Origin: a bacterium
GTDB taxonomy: Bacteria > Ratteibacteria > UBA8468 > B48-G9 > JAFGKM01
Assembly (NCBI GenBank): GCA_026416755.1
Contig: JAOAEP010000069.1
Coordinates: forward strand, 1-44,797
Length of the DNA: 44,797 bases
Reading direction: 5' to 3'
The notes beneath the pieces are model-generated. The model searched no databases. It was given only the letters and a program-made list of their open reading frames with translations, and was not told where the DNA came from. Shown here piece after piece: positions 15,053-23,728 of the stretch; position 1 is the stretch's first letter; every line of letters begins with the position of its first letter. The position numbers and the translations under genes were made by a program.

Positions 15053-15739
15053 ATGAATTACAAAAAGGTAATCATTTTTGGAGCCCATCCTGATGATGAA
15101 ATAACAATGGCAGGAACTATATATAAAATGTCAAAAAAGGGAACAAAAGTAATAGTTATCACAATGACCAATGGATGTGAAGGTTACTCTGATTTAAAAA
15201 TGAAAGATAAAATTGTAGACATTAGAAAAAAAGAAGCAGAAGAATGTGATAAAGTATTAGGAATCACCAAACGGATATTTTTAGATATCCCTGATATGGC
15301 ACTTACTAACAATAAAGAAACATTAAAACAATGCATAAAAATTATAAGAGAAGAAAAACCAGATGCAATATTTACACATGGACCAGTGGATAACCATAGA
15401 GATCATATAAATACATATTTTATCTCAGTTGAAGCAAGATGGCATGCGGGAGAACCAGTGGCAATAGAACTTGGAAACCCTTGGTATACAAAATATTTGT
15501 ATTATTATAAAGGTATTATGGATGGATTACCTTCTATAATAGTTGATATAACAGATGTCGCAGAAAAAAAATATGAGGCCTTGATAACTCAGGTATCCCA
15601 ATATAAAATTTTTAGAAAGAATAAAAAGGATTTTTTATCTGAAATTGAAATAATAAAAAAGACACGACCTAAAAAAATAGAACAATTTTGGATTTCTGAT
15701 AAGGTTATAATATCTGACTTTTTACCTAAAGAAATTTAA
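15053..15739 (+). CDS. PIG-L/LmbE family deacetylase
   Basis: A 228-residue zinc-dependent N-deacetylase of the PIG-L/LmbE/MshB superfamily. The metal motif is GAHPDDE near the N terminus (His12, Asp14, Asp15), with the third ligand in DNHRDH (His of HxxDH). VIVITMTNGCEG and YYYKGIMDG are typical supporting segments. These enzymes remove acetyl or acyl groups from amino sugars such as GlcNAc-inositol or GlcNAc derivatives. It has a strong AAAGGAGG ribosome site and sits directly after the sugar isomerase gene, which suggests they act on the same sugar. The convergent neighbour ends four bases beyond its stop. Confidence 0.9.
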   Translation: MNYKKVIIFGAHPDDEITMAGTIYKMSKKGTKVIVITMTNGCEGYSDLKMKDKIVDIRKKEAEECDKVLGITKRIFLDIPDMALTNNKETLKQCIKIIREEKPDAIFTHGPVDNHRDHINTYFISVEARWHAGEPVAIELGNPWYTKYLYYYKGIMDGLPSIIVDITDVAEKKYEALITQVSQYKIFRKNKKDFLSEIEIIKKTRPKKIEQFWISDKVIISDFLPKEI

Positions 15740-15743
15740 CAAT

Positions 15744-16586
15744 TCATTTTTTATAGAGACATAAATTATTCAAAATCCTCTCACATGATATTTTTTCTTT
15801 TTCTTTATATAATGAAATCCTCCTTAAAAGTTCATCAAAATCAACAAGATGTGCATCAAAATCAGGACCATCAACACAAGCAAATTTAACAACACCTCCT
15901 ACAGTAACCCTACATCCACCACACATCCCTGTTCCGTCTATCATTATTGGATTTAAACTTGCGATGGTTTTTATATTATAATTTTTTGTGATTTCTGCTA
16001 CTTTTTTCATCATAGGAACTGGACCTGCTGTTAAAACCAGATCAAATATTTCACCATTTTTAAGCAATCTCTCAAGTATCTCAGTATTAAATCCTTTTTC
16101 TCCATAACTTCCATCATCTGTTGAGATGTACAGATTATCACTAATTTGTCTCATTTCTTCTTCAAGTATTATTAAGTTTTTACTCCTTGCCCCAATAATT
16201 GTTGTTATTTTATTTCCTTTTTCTTTAAATGATTTCCCCATCCAGAAAACAAATGCAGAACCTACCCCTCCAACAATTATACATACATGTCCATAATTTT
16301 TTATCTCAGTAGGTTTCCCTAAAGGACCAACAACATCAAGAATCTCATCTCCCTCTTCTAAAAGTCCAAGTTTTATCGTTGAAGTCCCAACCTCTTGAAA
16401 AATTAATGTAATAGTCCCTTTTTCTACATTTTTCCCAGCAATAGTCAAAGGAATTCTTTCTCCTCTTTCATCAACTCTTAAAACAACAAATTGACCTGGT
16501 AATGCTTTTTCAGCAATTAAAGGTGAGTATATTTCAATTCTTTTAATCTTTTCCGCAAGTTCCTCTTTTCTTATAATTTTATTCAT
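15744..16586 (-). CDS. NfnA/PyrK-like FAD, NAD and [2Fe-2S] flavoprotein
   Basis: A 280-residue protein of the ferredoxin-NADP reductase-type subunit family, annotated variously as sulfide/dihydroorotate dehydrogenase-like FAD/NAD-binding protein or NfnA. The start at 16586 is preferred because MNKIIRKEELAEKIKRIEI is the standard opening, GGGAG lies upstream and the ATG overlaps the previous stop (ATGA). PGQFVVLRVDERGERIPLTI binds FAD, GPLGKPTEI follows, IIVGGVGSAF binds NAD(P), and the [2Fe-2S] ligands are in GTGMCGGCRVTVGG and FACVDGPDF. In NfnAB the partner is a large glutamate-synthase-like subunit; none is encoded here. It is the last gene of the nrdR transcription unit. Confidence 0.88.
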   Translation of the reverse strand: MNKIIRKEELAEKIKRIEIYSPLIAEKALPGQFVVLRVDERGERIPLTIAGKNVEKGTITLIFQEVGTSTIKLGLLEEGDEILDVVGPLGKPTEIKNYGHVCIIVGGVGSAFVFWMGKSFKEKGNKITTIIGARSKNLIILEEEMRQISDNLYISTDDGSYGEKGFNTEILERLLKNGEIFDLVLTAGPVPMMKKVAEITKNYNIKTIASLNPIMIDGTGMCGGCRVTVGGVVKFACVDGPDFDAHLVDFDELLRRISLYKEKEKISCERILNNLCLYKK

Positions 16587-17884
16587 TTGGTTTTCTCCCA
16601 TTTAAGAAGTTCCATTACACTACTTAAAGTTCCTCCTTCAAGTATCTCTTTTCTTATTCTATTTTCTCTTTCAAAAACATCCATAGCCCTATTTGTAATT
16701 TCAACTATTTTTTCTTTAGGTATTACAACAACACCATCCAGATCCCCAACTATCCAATCTCCGGGTATAATTAATTGTCCACCTATTTTTATTGGAATAT
16801 TTATTTCTCCAAAACCCTTTGGTTCACCTGCAGAAGGAGTTATAATTTTGGCAAAAACAGGAAATTTAAGTTTAATTATCTCCTCTATGTCTCTCACTCC
16901 TCCATAAATTACTACCCCTTCAATTTTTTTAATAATAGCACTATGTGTCGCAAGTTCTCCCCAACAAGCAGGTCCAACCCCTCCTGCATCAATTACAATA
17001 ATATCTCCCTCTTCAGCAATGTCTATTGCTTCAACTGGTTTTGCCCAATCTCCTGGATAAGTTCTCACAGTTATACATTTCCCCGCAATTTTGACATTAT
17101 CTTTTAATATCGCCTTAATTCCTTTTATCCACCCCCCTCTATGTAAAGCATCAGAAATATTAGCAGTTGAAATGTTTTTAAGAATTGTTTTTACATCTTC
17201 AAGTCCTACTCTTTTATAAAGTTTTGTAATAATTGGTTTACTTGTCTCTATTGCTTTTTTTATTTCTTCAATAGATTTTTTTACATTTGGTGATTTTGTT
17301 ATTGCTCCTCCTATTATCAAAATTGAAGCTCCTGCTTTAAGTGCCTCTACTACATTTTCAGAATTTAATCCACCAGCAATTGCCACAGGAATATCAATAT
17401 TTTTTACCACTTCACTCAGAAATTCAAAAGAAATTTCTCCTTTCATCTGTTGGTCTATTGGTATATGAACTCCTAAATAATTTATCCCAAGTTTTGCTAC
17501 TTCTTTTGCTCTTTTTAAGTTCGCTGATTCTTCCATTAAATCCACCATTACCTCTCCACCATAATTTTTAGAAGATCCAATGCATTCCATTATCGTTTCA
17601 TTTGATGCATTTCCCATAACCACTACTACATCAGCACCTGCTTTAAATGCCATTTCACTTTCAATTCTCCCTGCATCCATAATTTTCATGTCTGCAATTA
17701 TTTTTTTTCTTGGAAATAGTTTTCTAAGTTTTCTTATTATTTCAACCCCACATGATTTTATCAAAGGAGTACCTGCTTCAATCCACTCAATACCACATTC
17801 TACTGCTTCCTTGGCAAGTTTTAACGCTCTTTTTTCATCAACAAAGTCAAGTGCAAGTTGAATGATAGGAAATTTGCTATTCAT
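16583..17884 (-). CDS. Fusion: 3-hexulose-6-phosphate synthase domain + RraA-like domain
   Basis: A 433-residue fusion. Residues 1-212 are an orotidine-decarboxylase-superfamily barrel of the hexulose-6-phosphate synthase/KGPDC type: QLALDFVDEKRA, IEAGTPLIKSCG, ADMKIMDAG (Asp65, Lys67, Asp70), VDLMEES, YLGVHIPIDQQ and AIAGGLN with the phosphate loop IGGAIT. Residues about 222-433 are an RraA-like domain: STANISDALHRGG, DWAKPVEAID, VIDAGGVGPACWGELAT, VIYGGVRDI (Arg-Asp pair) and GDLDGVVVIPKE. The same fusion is known from archaea and some bacteria (hexulose-phosphate synthase/ribonuclease regulator); the RraA half may in fact be an aldolase-type enzyme. No phosphohexuloisomerase is adjacent, so formaldehyde fixation or pentose synthesis is uncertain. 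Both ends overlap neighbours by ATGA. Confidence 0.88.
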   Translation of the reverse strand: MNSKFPIIQLALDFVDEKRALKLAKEAVECGIEWIEAGTPLIKSCGVEIIRKLRKLFPRKKIIADMKIMDAGRIESEMAFKAGADVVVVMGNASNETIMECIGSSKNYGGEVMVDLMEESANLKRAKEVAKLGINYLGVHIPIDQQMKGEISFEFLSEVVKNIDIPVAIAGGLNSENVVEALKAGASILIIGGAITKSPNVKKSIEEIKKAIETSKPIITKLYKRVGLEDVKTILKNISTANISDALHRGGWIKGIKAILKDNVKIAGKCITVRTYPGDWAKPVEAIDIAEEGDIIVIDAGGVGPACWGELATHSAIIKKIEGVVIYGGVRDIEEIIKLKFPVFAKIITPSAGEPKGFGEINIPIKIGGQLIIPGDWIVGDLDGVVVIPKEKIVEITNRAMDVFERENRIRKEILEGGTLSSVMELLKWEKTK

Positions 17885-18624
17885 TTCGCCTTCCTTGCTA
17901 TCATAATAAAACCAGTATGCCCTCTCATCAAATCCACTGGTCTTGTTCTTTTCTCATCAACAAGCCATTTTCTTTCTAATATTTCAAAAACGTTTATGTC
18001 TATAAAACCATTAATTTCTTCAATAAATCTTTTAATCTGCATAATCTGTGGATTATAGTTTACCAGAATTCCTCCTATTTTCAAATATTTTAAAACACCT
18101 TTTGCTCTCCATGGCTCTGATAAGTCTAAAAATATCTTGTCTGCCCATTTTTCTTCAATATTAAGGTTAAAATTTTCATCATATACATCCCCAATAACAA
18201 ATTGTAAATTTTCTGGAATTTTCCCAAAATAGTTTTCCACATTTTTTTCTGCAATATTTTTAAATTCTTCTTTTTTTTCAATTGTTATAATCTTACCTTT
18301 TTTTACTCTAGATAGAATACCAATTAATAAAGAACCTGAACCTGTTCCTGCTTCAATAACATTATCTGTTTCAGTAAGATCAGAATAAAACAATATTATA
18401 GCCAAATCTTTAGGATAAATAATCTGAGTTTTTCTTTTTATTTTAAAAATGAAATCAGAAATTGTAGGTGAAAAGAAATAGCAATCTTTACCACAAATTA
18501 AACTACTTTTAATTCCCTCTTCAAACTCTGGAATTTCAATATCTCCAAGATGAGTTGAAAATTTTTTTAAATTTTTATCAACGAGCCATTTTCTTCCATT
18601 GTAATAAATGATTATTTTTTTCAT
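17881..18624 (-). CDS. trmI: tRNA (adenine-N1)-methyltransferase, TrmI type
   Basis: A Rossmann-type SAM methyltransferase of 247 residues, matching the TrmI family that makes m1A58 in tRNA of thermophiles, archaea and actinobacteria. The start is taken at ATG 18624, two bases beyond the stop of the SDR gene; the longer reading would run back into that gene. Landmarks are FSPTISDFIFKIKRKTQIIYP (pieces), the SAM site VIEAGTGSGSLLIGILS, IITIEKKEEFKNIAEKN, the DKIFLDLSEPW motif that carries the catalytic Asp, GGILVNYNPQIMQIKRF and a C-terminal RPVDLMRGHTGF. It supports heat stability of tRNA, which hints at a thermophile. The stop overlaps the next gene (ATGA). Confidence 0.88.
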   Translation of the reverse strand: MKKIIIYYNGRKWLVDKNLKKFSTHLGDIEIPEFEEGIKSSLICGKDCYFFSPTISDFIFKIKRKTQIIYPKDLAIILFYSDLTETDNVIEAGTGSGSLLIGILSRVKKGKIITIEKKEEFKNIAEKNVENYFGKIPENLQFVIGDVYDENFNLNIEEKWADKIFLDLSEPWRAKGVLKYLKIGGILVNYNPQIMQIKRFIEEINGFIDINVFEILERKWLVDEKRTRPVDLMRGHTGFIMIARKAK

Positions 18625-18626
18625 TT

Positions 18627-19397
18627 TTAAAGACAAGTCCATCCACCATCTATAAGAATTGTGCTTCCTGTTATAAAAGGACAAGCATCAGAGGCAAGAA
18701 ATACAGCCAAAGGTCCAATTTCTTCTGGTTCTCCTATTCTGCCAACTGGAATTTTTTCAATAAATGATTTTTTAATGTCTGGATCTTTTAATATCTTTTC
18801 ATTTATTTCAGTATTAAAAACCCCTGGACATATACAATTAACTGTAATATTGTATTTAGCCCACTCAACAGCAAGGGTTTTTGTAAGTTGAATAATTGCT
18901 CCTTTTGTAGATGAATAAATACTTCTCCCAGGAATTGTTACGAAACTTAATATTGAACCTACCGTAATAATTTTCCCATATTTTTTCTCTATCATATGCT
19001 TTCCAACAATTTTACATGTATACCAAGTTCCAAAAAAATTTGTATCAAATAAATCTTTTGCTTCTTCAATAGTAAATTCTTCTGCATTTTTTCGAATATT
19101 TATTCCTGCGGAAGTTATAAGAATATCAATTTTACCAAACTCCTTTATAGTTCTTTCAACAAAATTTTCAATATCCTTATATTTTCTAACATCACCTTTT
19201 ATAAAAATTATTTTTTTTCCAGTTTTTTCTGATAACTCTTTTTCCACCAATTCCCCTACCTTCTCATCCCTTCCAATTATAGAAACAAAAGCACCTGCAT
19301 CTGCAAGTGACTTAGCCATTTCTTTTCCAAGCCCTTTTGTCCCTCCTGTCACAAGTGCTATTTTCCCATCCAAAGAAAATTTTTCTAAAATTTTCAT
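18627..19397 (-). CDS. SDR family oxidoreductase (gluconate 5-dehydrogenase/FabG-like)
   Basis: A 256-residue classical short-chain dehydrogenase. TGGTKGLGKEMA is the cofactor loop; the strand-2 end is GRDEK, which favours NADP or mixed specificity. The usual NNAG is replaced by TSAG at residues 95-98. The catalytic residues are Ser148, Tyr161 and Lys165 (YSSTK). The C-terminal FLASDACPFITGSTILIDGG is standard. The overall pattern, including IIQLTKTLAVEWAKYNITVN, is closest to sugar-acid dehydrogenases such as gluconate 5-dehydrogenase or KduD, but substrate cannot be set by eye. It starts with an ATGA overlap with the RsbW-like gene and ends two bases before trmI. Confidence 0.85.
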   Translation of the reverse strand: MKILEKFSLDGKIALVTGGTKGLGKEMAKSLADAGAFVSIIGRDEKVGELVEKELSEKTGKKIIFIKGDVRKYKDIENFVERTIKEFGKIDILITSAGINIRKNAEEFTIEEAKDLFDTNFFGTWYTCKIVGKHMIEKKYGKIITVGSILSFVTIPGRSIYSSTKGAIIQLTKTLAVEWAKYNITVNCICPGVFNTEINEKILKDPDIKKSFIEKIPVGRIGEPEEIGPLAVFLASDACPFITGSTILIDGGWTCL

Positions 19398-19795
19398 TTT
19401 TTATTTTTCCTTTTGTTTTTTTTAAGAATCACAATATTATATCCGTTTTCCCTTTTATATTCAGAATAATCAACCATTTCCTTTATCAGATGGAAACCTA
19501 ATCCATAATCTATTTCTTGTTCTTGAACATTTAAAGGATTAAAAGGTGTACCATCATCAATTATTTCTATATTTATTGTATTATCTATAAGTTCCCAGGT
19601 TACCTTTATAATATTAGGGTCATTATTTTTACATGTAATTATCTGACTGCAAATTTCATCAACTGTTAACATTAGTTCCCACGTCTTTTTGAAACTTAAA
19701 TTTAAAATAGCACACTGCTTCTGAATAAAATTTGAAATTAATTCTAATCCTGCATAACTCGCTTCAACAATAATATAATCTTTTTCTTTTCCCAT
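19394..19795 (-). CDS. RsbW/SpoIIAB-like GHKL ATP-binding protein
   Basis: A 133-residue protein with the short GHKL (HATPase) fold of anti-sigma factors and serine kinases. LMLTVDEICSQIIT is the N-box helix, IIDDGTPFNP is the G1 box and DYGLGFHLIKEMVD is the G2 box with lid region. The N-box Asn that normally coordinates Mg-ATP (E-x3-N) is Gln51 here, with Glu47 retained. No anti-anti-sigma (STAS) or sigma factor gene is adjacent, so partners are unknown. It overlaps the glycosyltransferase gene by 32 bases and the SDR by ATGA, tying it to the nrdR unit. Its C terminus is a lysine-rich tail. Confidence 0.85.
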   Translation of the reverse strand: MGKEKDYIIVEASYAGLELISNFIQKQCAILNLSFKKTWELMLTVDEICSQIITCKNNDPNIIKVTWELIDNTINIEIIDDGTPFNPLNVQEQEIDYGLGFHLIKEMVDYSEYKRENGYNIVILKKNKRKNKK

Positions 19796-20948
19796 TATAT
19801 AAAAATTTTATATATATTTTTTCAATCTCGTCAACCATTTTTTCAACAGGAAACAGTTTTTTAATTAATTTTTGCCCTTCTTTTCCCATTTTCTCTGCAA
19901 TGTAGGGATTCTCAAGAAGAAAAAGAATTTTTTCTTTTAACTTCTCTATATCCTTTGGTGGAACAATAAAACCTGTTTTTCCATCTATCACAATTTCCTT
20001 TGCTCCATCAATATCAAAAGAAACTACTGGTTTCCCTCCAGCAAGTCCTTGAGCAACAGCCTTTGGTAATCCTTCTCTTAAACTTGTATGAACAACTATA
20101 TCAATAATACTTACATATTCTGGAATTTTCTCAGGTGGCACAAGTCCTGTAAAAATTACCTTATTATAAATTTTATATTTTTTGGCATAATTTTCAAGTT
20201 CTTCTCGTAAAATCCCATCACCCACAAAAACTAATTTTGCTTCAGGATGAATAGATGAAATTTCTTTAAATGCTTCTAATAAATAGTTCTGTCCTTTTAA
20301 GTAAAATAATCTTCCTATCATTCCAATTAATTTTTCATCTTTCCCTATACAATACTTTTCTCTTAAAATTTCTCTTTTTTCTGCACATTCAATATAAGGT
20401 TTAATTTCAAAACCACTATAAATTACTGTATAATCTTCTTTACGCCCAATACCTGCTTGTAGAGATTTTTCTCTCATAATTTCACCAACACAAATAAAAT
20501 GGTCTGTGAAATAATAAGCGATTTTTTCTAAAAAAATATAAAGGAAGTTTAGAATTTTACTTTGATATGGATGAAAAGGAAGGCCATGAATTGTATGAAT
20601 TACTAAGCATTTACGATTTGCAAATTTTGCAGCAATTCTTCCAATTATACCTGCTTTTGCACTATGTGTATGAACAACATCATATTTATTTTTCCTAAAA
20701 ATAAAAAAGAGTTTGAAAAAAGCAATAATATCATAAAAAGGATTAATTTCTCTTACAAGTTCTTTTATTATTATGAGTGGATATTTTTTTTCTATAATTT
20801 TTTTTTCAAGAGAACCTTCAGGACCTTTTGTAGGCCCACTTATTAAATCTACTTTGTATCCTTTCTTAATTAAACCCTCAACTGTATAAATAGTATTTTC
20901 TTGTGCTCCACCAACTATAAGTCGTGTTATAACATGGGCAATTTTCAT
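19764..20948 (-). CDS. Family 4 glycosyltransferase (GT-B fold)
   Basis: A 394-residue retaining glycosyltransferase. MKIAHVITRLIVGGAQENTI is the N-terminal acceptor-domain loop with the GGA motif. VHTHSAKAGIIGRIAA and IHTIHGLPFHP are typical of GT4 enzymes that work on undecaprenyl-linked or lipid acceptors. In the C-terminal domain IGMIGRLFYLKGQNYLLEAF starts the nucleotide-sugar site, LVFVGDGILREELE follows, and the E-x7-E motif is SLREGLPKAVAQGLAGGKPVV. Its product would be a cell-surface glycan. It starts three bases after the nrdG stop, without any envelope genes around it in the unit. Confidence 0.9.
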   Translation of the reverse strand: MKIAHVITRLIVGGAQENTIYTVEGLIKKGYKVDLISGPTKGPEGSLEKKIIEKKYPLIIIKELVREINPFYDIIAFFKLFFIFRKNKYDVVHTHSAKAGIIGRIAAKFANRKCLVIHTIHGLPFHPYQSKILNFLYIFLEKIAYYFTDHFICVGEIMREKSLQAGIGRKEDYTVIYSGFEIKPYIECAEKREILREKYCIGKDEKLIGMIGRLFYLKGQNYLLEAFKEISSIHPEAKLVFVGDGILREELENYAKKYKIYNKVIFTGLVPPEKIPEYVSIIDIVVHTSLREGLPKAVAQGLAGGKPVVSFDIDGAKEIVIDGKTGFIVPPKDIEKLKEKILFLLENPYIAEKMGKEGQKLIKKLFPVEKMVDEIEKIYIKFLYNGKRKRLYYC

Positions 20949-20951
20949 AAG

Positions 20952-21641
20952 TTATCTCACTTTACACTCTAAAACATATTTTTTCATTATTTCTTTTATT
21001 ACATCAAATTCTTCATCACTATAAGTAGTTTCTTTCATAAAATTCTCATTTACTAATTTTGAGGGGATAAATTTTTGTAAATAATACATTTTACTTCCCT
21101 CTATTATTCTTCCAATTTTTTCAAAATCATCAAAGGAAATCTGTTTTTTTACTACTGTAGTTCTAAATTCATATTCAATATCTGAATTTTTTATTAATTC
21201 AACTGATTTCAATATTTTCTTGGTATCAATTTCAACACCTGTAATTATTTTATATTTTTCTAATGGGCCTTTCAAATCCATTGAAATATAATCAATTAAA
21301 TTTTCTTTTAAAATCTTTTCTATTATTTCAGGATTTGAACCATTTGTATCAATTTTAACCTTAAACCCAAGTTCTTTTATTTTTTCAATAAATGCAATTA
21401 TATCATATTTAATAGTTGGTTCTCCTCCTGGTATACATACACTTTCAAGATACTTCTTCCTTTTTTCTAAAAAAAAGAAAAATTCCTGTTCTGAGTAAAT
21501 ATTTCCAAATTTTTCAGGTAAAACAAGTTCAGGATTATGACAATAAGAACATCTAAAATTACATCCTTGAGTAAAAACAATACAACAAATAGAACCTGGA
21601 AATTCAATTAATGATGTTTTCTGAATTGCTCCTATTTTCAT
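20952..21641 (-). CDS. nrdG: Anaerobic ribonucleotide reductase activating enzyme (radical SAM)
   Basis: A 229-residue radical SAM activase. The N terminus, MKIGAIQKTSLIEFPG, and the cluster motif TQGCNFRCSYCHNPELV (Cys27, Cys31, Cys34) match the NrdG2/TIGR02495-type activases that generate the glycyl radical on NrdD. GGEPTIKYD is the SAM glycine motif and IDTNGSNPE the second SAM contact. YISMDLKGPLEKY and EFRTTVVK complete the barrel. Its start overlaps the stop of nrdD by four bases (ATGA), which confirms the pairing. Confidence 0.93.
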   Translation of the reverse strand: MKIGAIQKTSLIEFPGSICCIVFTQGCNFRCSYCHNPELVLPEKFGNIYSEQEFFFFLEKRKKYLESVCIPGGEPTIKYDIIAFIEKIKELGFKVKIDTNGSNPEIIEKILKENLIDYISMDLKGPLEKYKIITGVEIDTKKILKSVELIKNSDIEYEFRTTVVKKQISFDDFEKIGRIIEGSKMYYLQKFIPSKLVNENFMKETTYSDEEFDVIKEIMKKYVLECKVR

Positions 21642-23728
21642 TTAAGAATAAATGTTTTTCTTATTTTGAATTCTTCATATTTCCCTTTATTCCACTGACT
21701 TATAGGTCTTAAATAACCTACAATTCTTGAATAAATTTCTGTTGTTTTCTCACATTTTGGACAGGTAAAAATTTCTCCATTTAAATATCCATCATCAGGG
21801 CAAATACTAAATGTTGGTGTTAATGTAAAATACGGTAAAGTAAAGTTTTCACATATTGTTTTAACCAGTTTTTTAATACCCTCTTTTGATTCTATTCTTT
21901 CTCCAACAAAAATATGAACAACTGTCCCACCAGTATATAAGGACTGTAATTTATCTTGTTTTTCCAAAACTTCAAATATATCGTCTGTATAATTTACAGG
22001 TAAGTGTGTGGAATTGGTATAAAATGGCTCTGCACCTTTTTTATATTCTATTTCATTTGCAACTATTATATCAGGATATTTATTCTTATCTATTCTTGCA
22101 AGACGATAACTTGTTCCTTCAGCAGGAGTTGCTTCAAGATTGTAAAAATTCCCTGTTATTTCTTGAAACTTAATTAACTTTTCTCTCATAAAATTCATTA
22201 TTTCAATTGCAAAATCAATACCTTCTTCTGTCCCTATATCTTTCCCAAAAAGATTCAAACATGCCTCATTCATACCAACAATTCCTATTGTAGAAAAATG
22301 ATTAATCCAATATTTCCCAAATCTTTCTTTAACATTTCTTAAATAGAATTTTGAATATGGATAGAGACCTTCATCTGTAAATCTTTCAAGAATTTTCCTC
22401 TTTATCTCTAAACTTTCCTTTGCTAGTTCCATTAAATCATTCAATCTACTTTTAAATTCCTCTTTTGTTTTTGATAAATATCCAATTCTTGGTAAATTAA
22501 TAGTAACTACACCTGTACTACCAGTTAATGGATTGGCTCCAAATAATCCCCCTCCCCTTTTCTTCAATTCATCTGTTTGTAATCTTAACCGACAACACAT
22601 ACTTCTTACATCATCTGGTTTCATATCTGAATTTATAAAATTTGAAAAATAAGGAATTCCATATTTACCCGTCATTTCCCATAATAAATCTAAATTATCA
22701 TTATTCCAGTCAAAATCCTTTGTGATATTATATGTAGGGATAGGAAATGTGAAAACTCTACCCTTTGCATCTCCTTCAAGCATAACTTCAAAAAACGCCT
22801 TATTTATCATATCCATTTCTTTTTGAAATTCACCATAAGTAACATTCTGAAATTTACCACCAATAATAACTGGTTGATCTTTATAAATATCTGGAACTTT
22901 TAAATCAAATGTTAAATTAGTAAAAGGGGTTTGAAATCCAGTTCTTGTTGGAACATTAAGATTAAAAAGAAATTCTTGAATTGCCTGCTTTACTTCTTTA
23001 TAAGTTAATCCATCATATCTCACAAACGGAGCCAAAAGTGTATCAAAATTACTAAATGCCTGGGCACCTGCTGCTTCACCTTGTAACGTATAAAAAAAGT
23101 TAACAATTTGACCTAAAGCAGAACCAAAATGTTTAGCAGGACTACTTTCAACCTTACCTTCAGCACCTTTAAAACCTGTTAAAAGTAAATCTTGTAAATC
23201 CCAACCAACACAATAAACAGATAAACATCCTAAATCATGTATATGAAAATCCCCTTCAACATATGCTTTTCTTATTTCTGGAGGATATATGTGGTTTAAC
23301 CAATATGTTTTTGTTATTTCAGAAGATACATAATTATTTAATCCTTGAAGTGAAAAACTCATATTACTATTCTCTTTAACTCGCCAATCAATTTGGTTTA
23401 AATATTTGTCAACCAGGTCTAAACTTGCTTTTGTCGTTATTTCTCTTATTCTTGCATGTTGTTCTCTATAAATTATATATGCTTTTGCTGTTTTTTTATA
23501 AGGGGATGTTAAAAGAACTTCTTCTACAATATCTTGGATTTCTTCTACAGTTGGTATTTTATCTTTTATTATTTCTAATGCAAGGTCAAGGACTTTTATT
23601 GTTAATTTTTTGGCAATTTCTATTCCAAATTCTCCAGTTGCTTGCCCTGCCTTTAAAATAGCATTTGTTATTTTGCTTGAGTCAAAATCAACAATTCTTC
23701 CATCTCTTTTGATAATTTTCTTAAACAT
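21638..23728 (-). CDS. nrdD: Anaerobic ribonucleoside-triphosphate reductase (class III)
   Basis: A 696-residue glycyl radical enzyme that reduces ribonucleotides without oxygen. An N-terminal ATP-cone (about 1-95, FKKIIKRDGRIVDFDSSKI in part, PTVEEIQDIVEEVL) gives allosteric control. The catalytic barrel includes IHDLGCLSVYCVGWD, FNLNVPTRTGFQTPF, MCCRLRLQT, GGGLFGANPLTGSTGVVTINLPRIGY (in parts) and EATPAEGTSYRLA. The C terminus holds a CPDDG...CPKC zinc site and the glycyl radical loop SRIVGYLRP (Gly671). AGGAGG precedes the ATG inside the end of nrdR, an eight-base overlap. With NrdJ, the organism has two oxygen-independent reductases. Confidence 0.95.
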   Translation of the reverse strand: MFKKIIKRDGRIVDFDSSKITNAILKAGQATGEFGIEIAKKLTIKVLDLALEIIKDKIPTVEEIQDIVEEVLLTSPYKKTAKAYIIYREQHARIREITTKASLDLVDKYLNQIDWRVKENSNMSFSLQGLNNYVSSEITKTYWLNHIYPPEIRKAYVEGDFHIHDLGCLSVYCVGWDLQDLLLTGFKGAEGKVESSPAKHFGSALGQIVNFFYTLQGEAAGAQAFSNFDTLLAPFVRYDGLTYKEVKQAIQEFLFNLNVPTRTGFQTPFTNLTFDLKVPDIYKDQPVIIGGKFQNVTYGEFQKEMDMINKAFFEVMLEGDAKGRVFTFPIPTYNITKDFDWNNDNLDLLWEMTGKYGIPYFSNFINSDMKPDDVRSMCCRLRLQTDELKKRGGGLFGANPLTGSTGVVTINLPRIGYLSKTKEEFKSRLNDLMELAKESLEIKRKILERFTDEGLYPYSKFYLRNVKERFGKYWINHFSTIGIVGMNEACLNLFGKDIGTEEGIDFAIEIMNFMREKLIKFQEITGNFYNLEATPAEGTSYRLARIDKNKYPDIIVANEIEYKKGAEPFYTNSTHLPVNYTDDIFEVLEKQDKLQSLYTGGTVVHIFVGERIESKEGIKKLVKTICENFTLPYFTLTPTFSICPDDGYLNGEIFTCPKCEKTTEIYSRIVGYLRPISQWNKGKYEEFKIRKTFILK

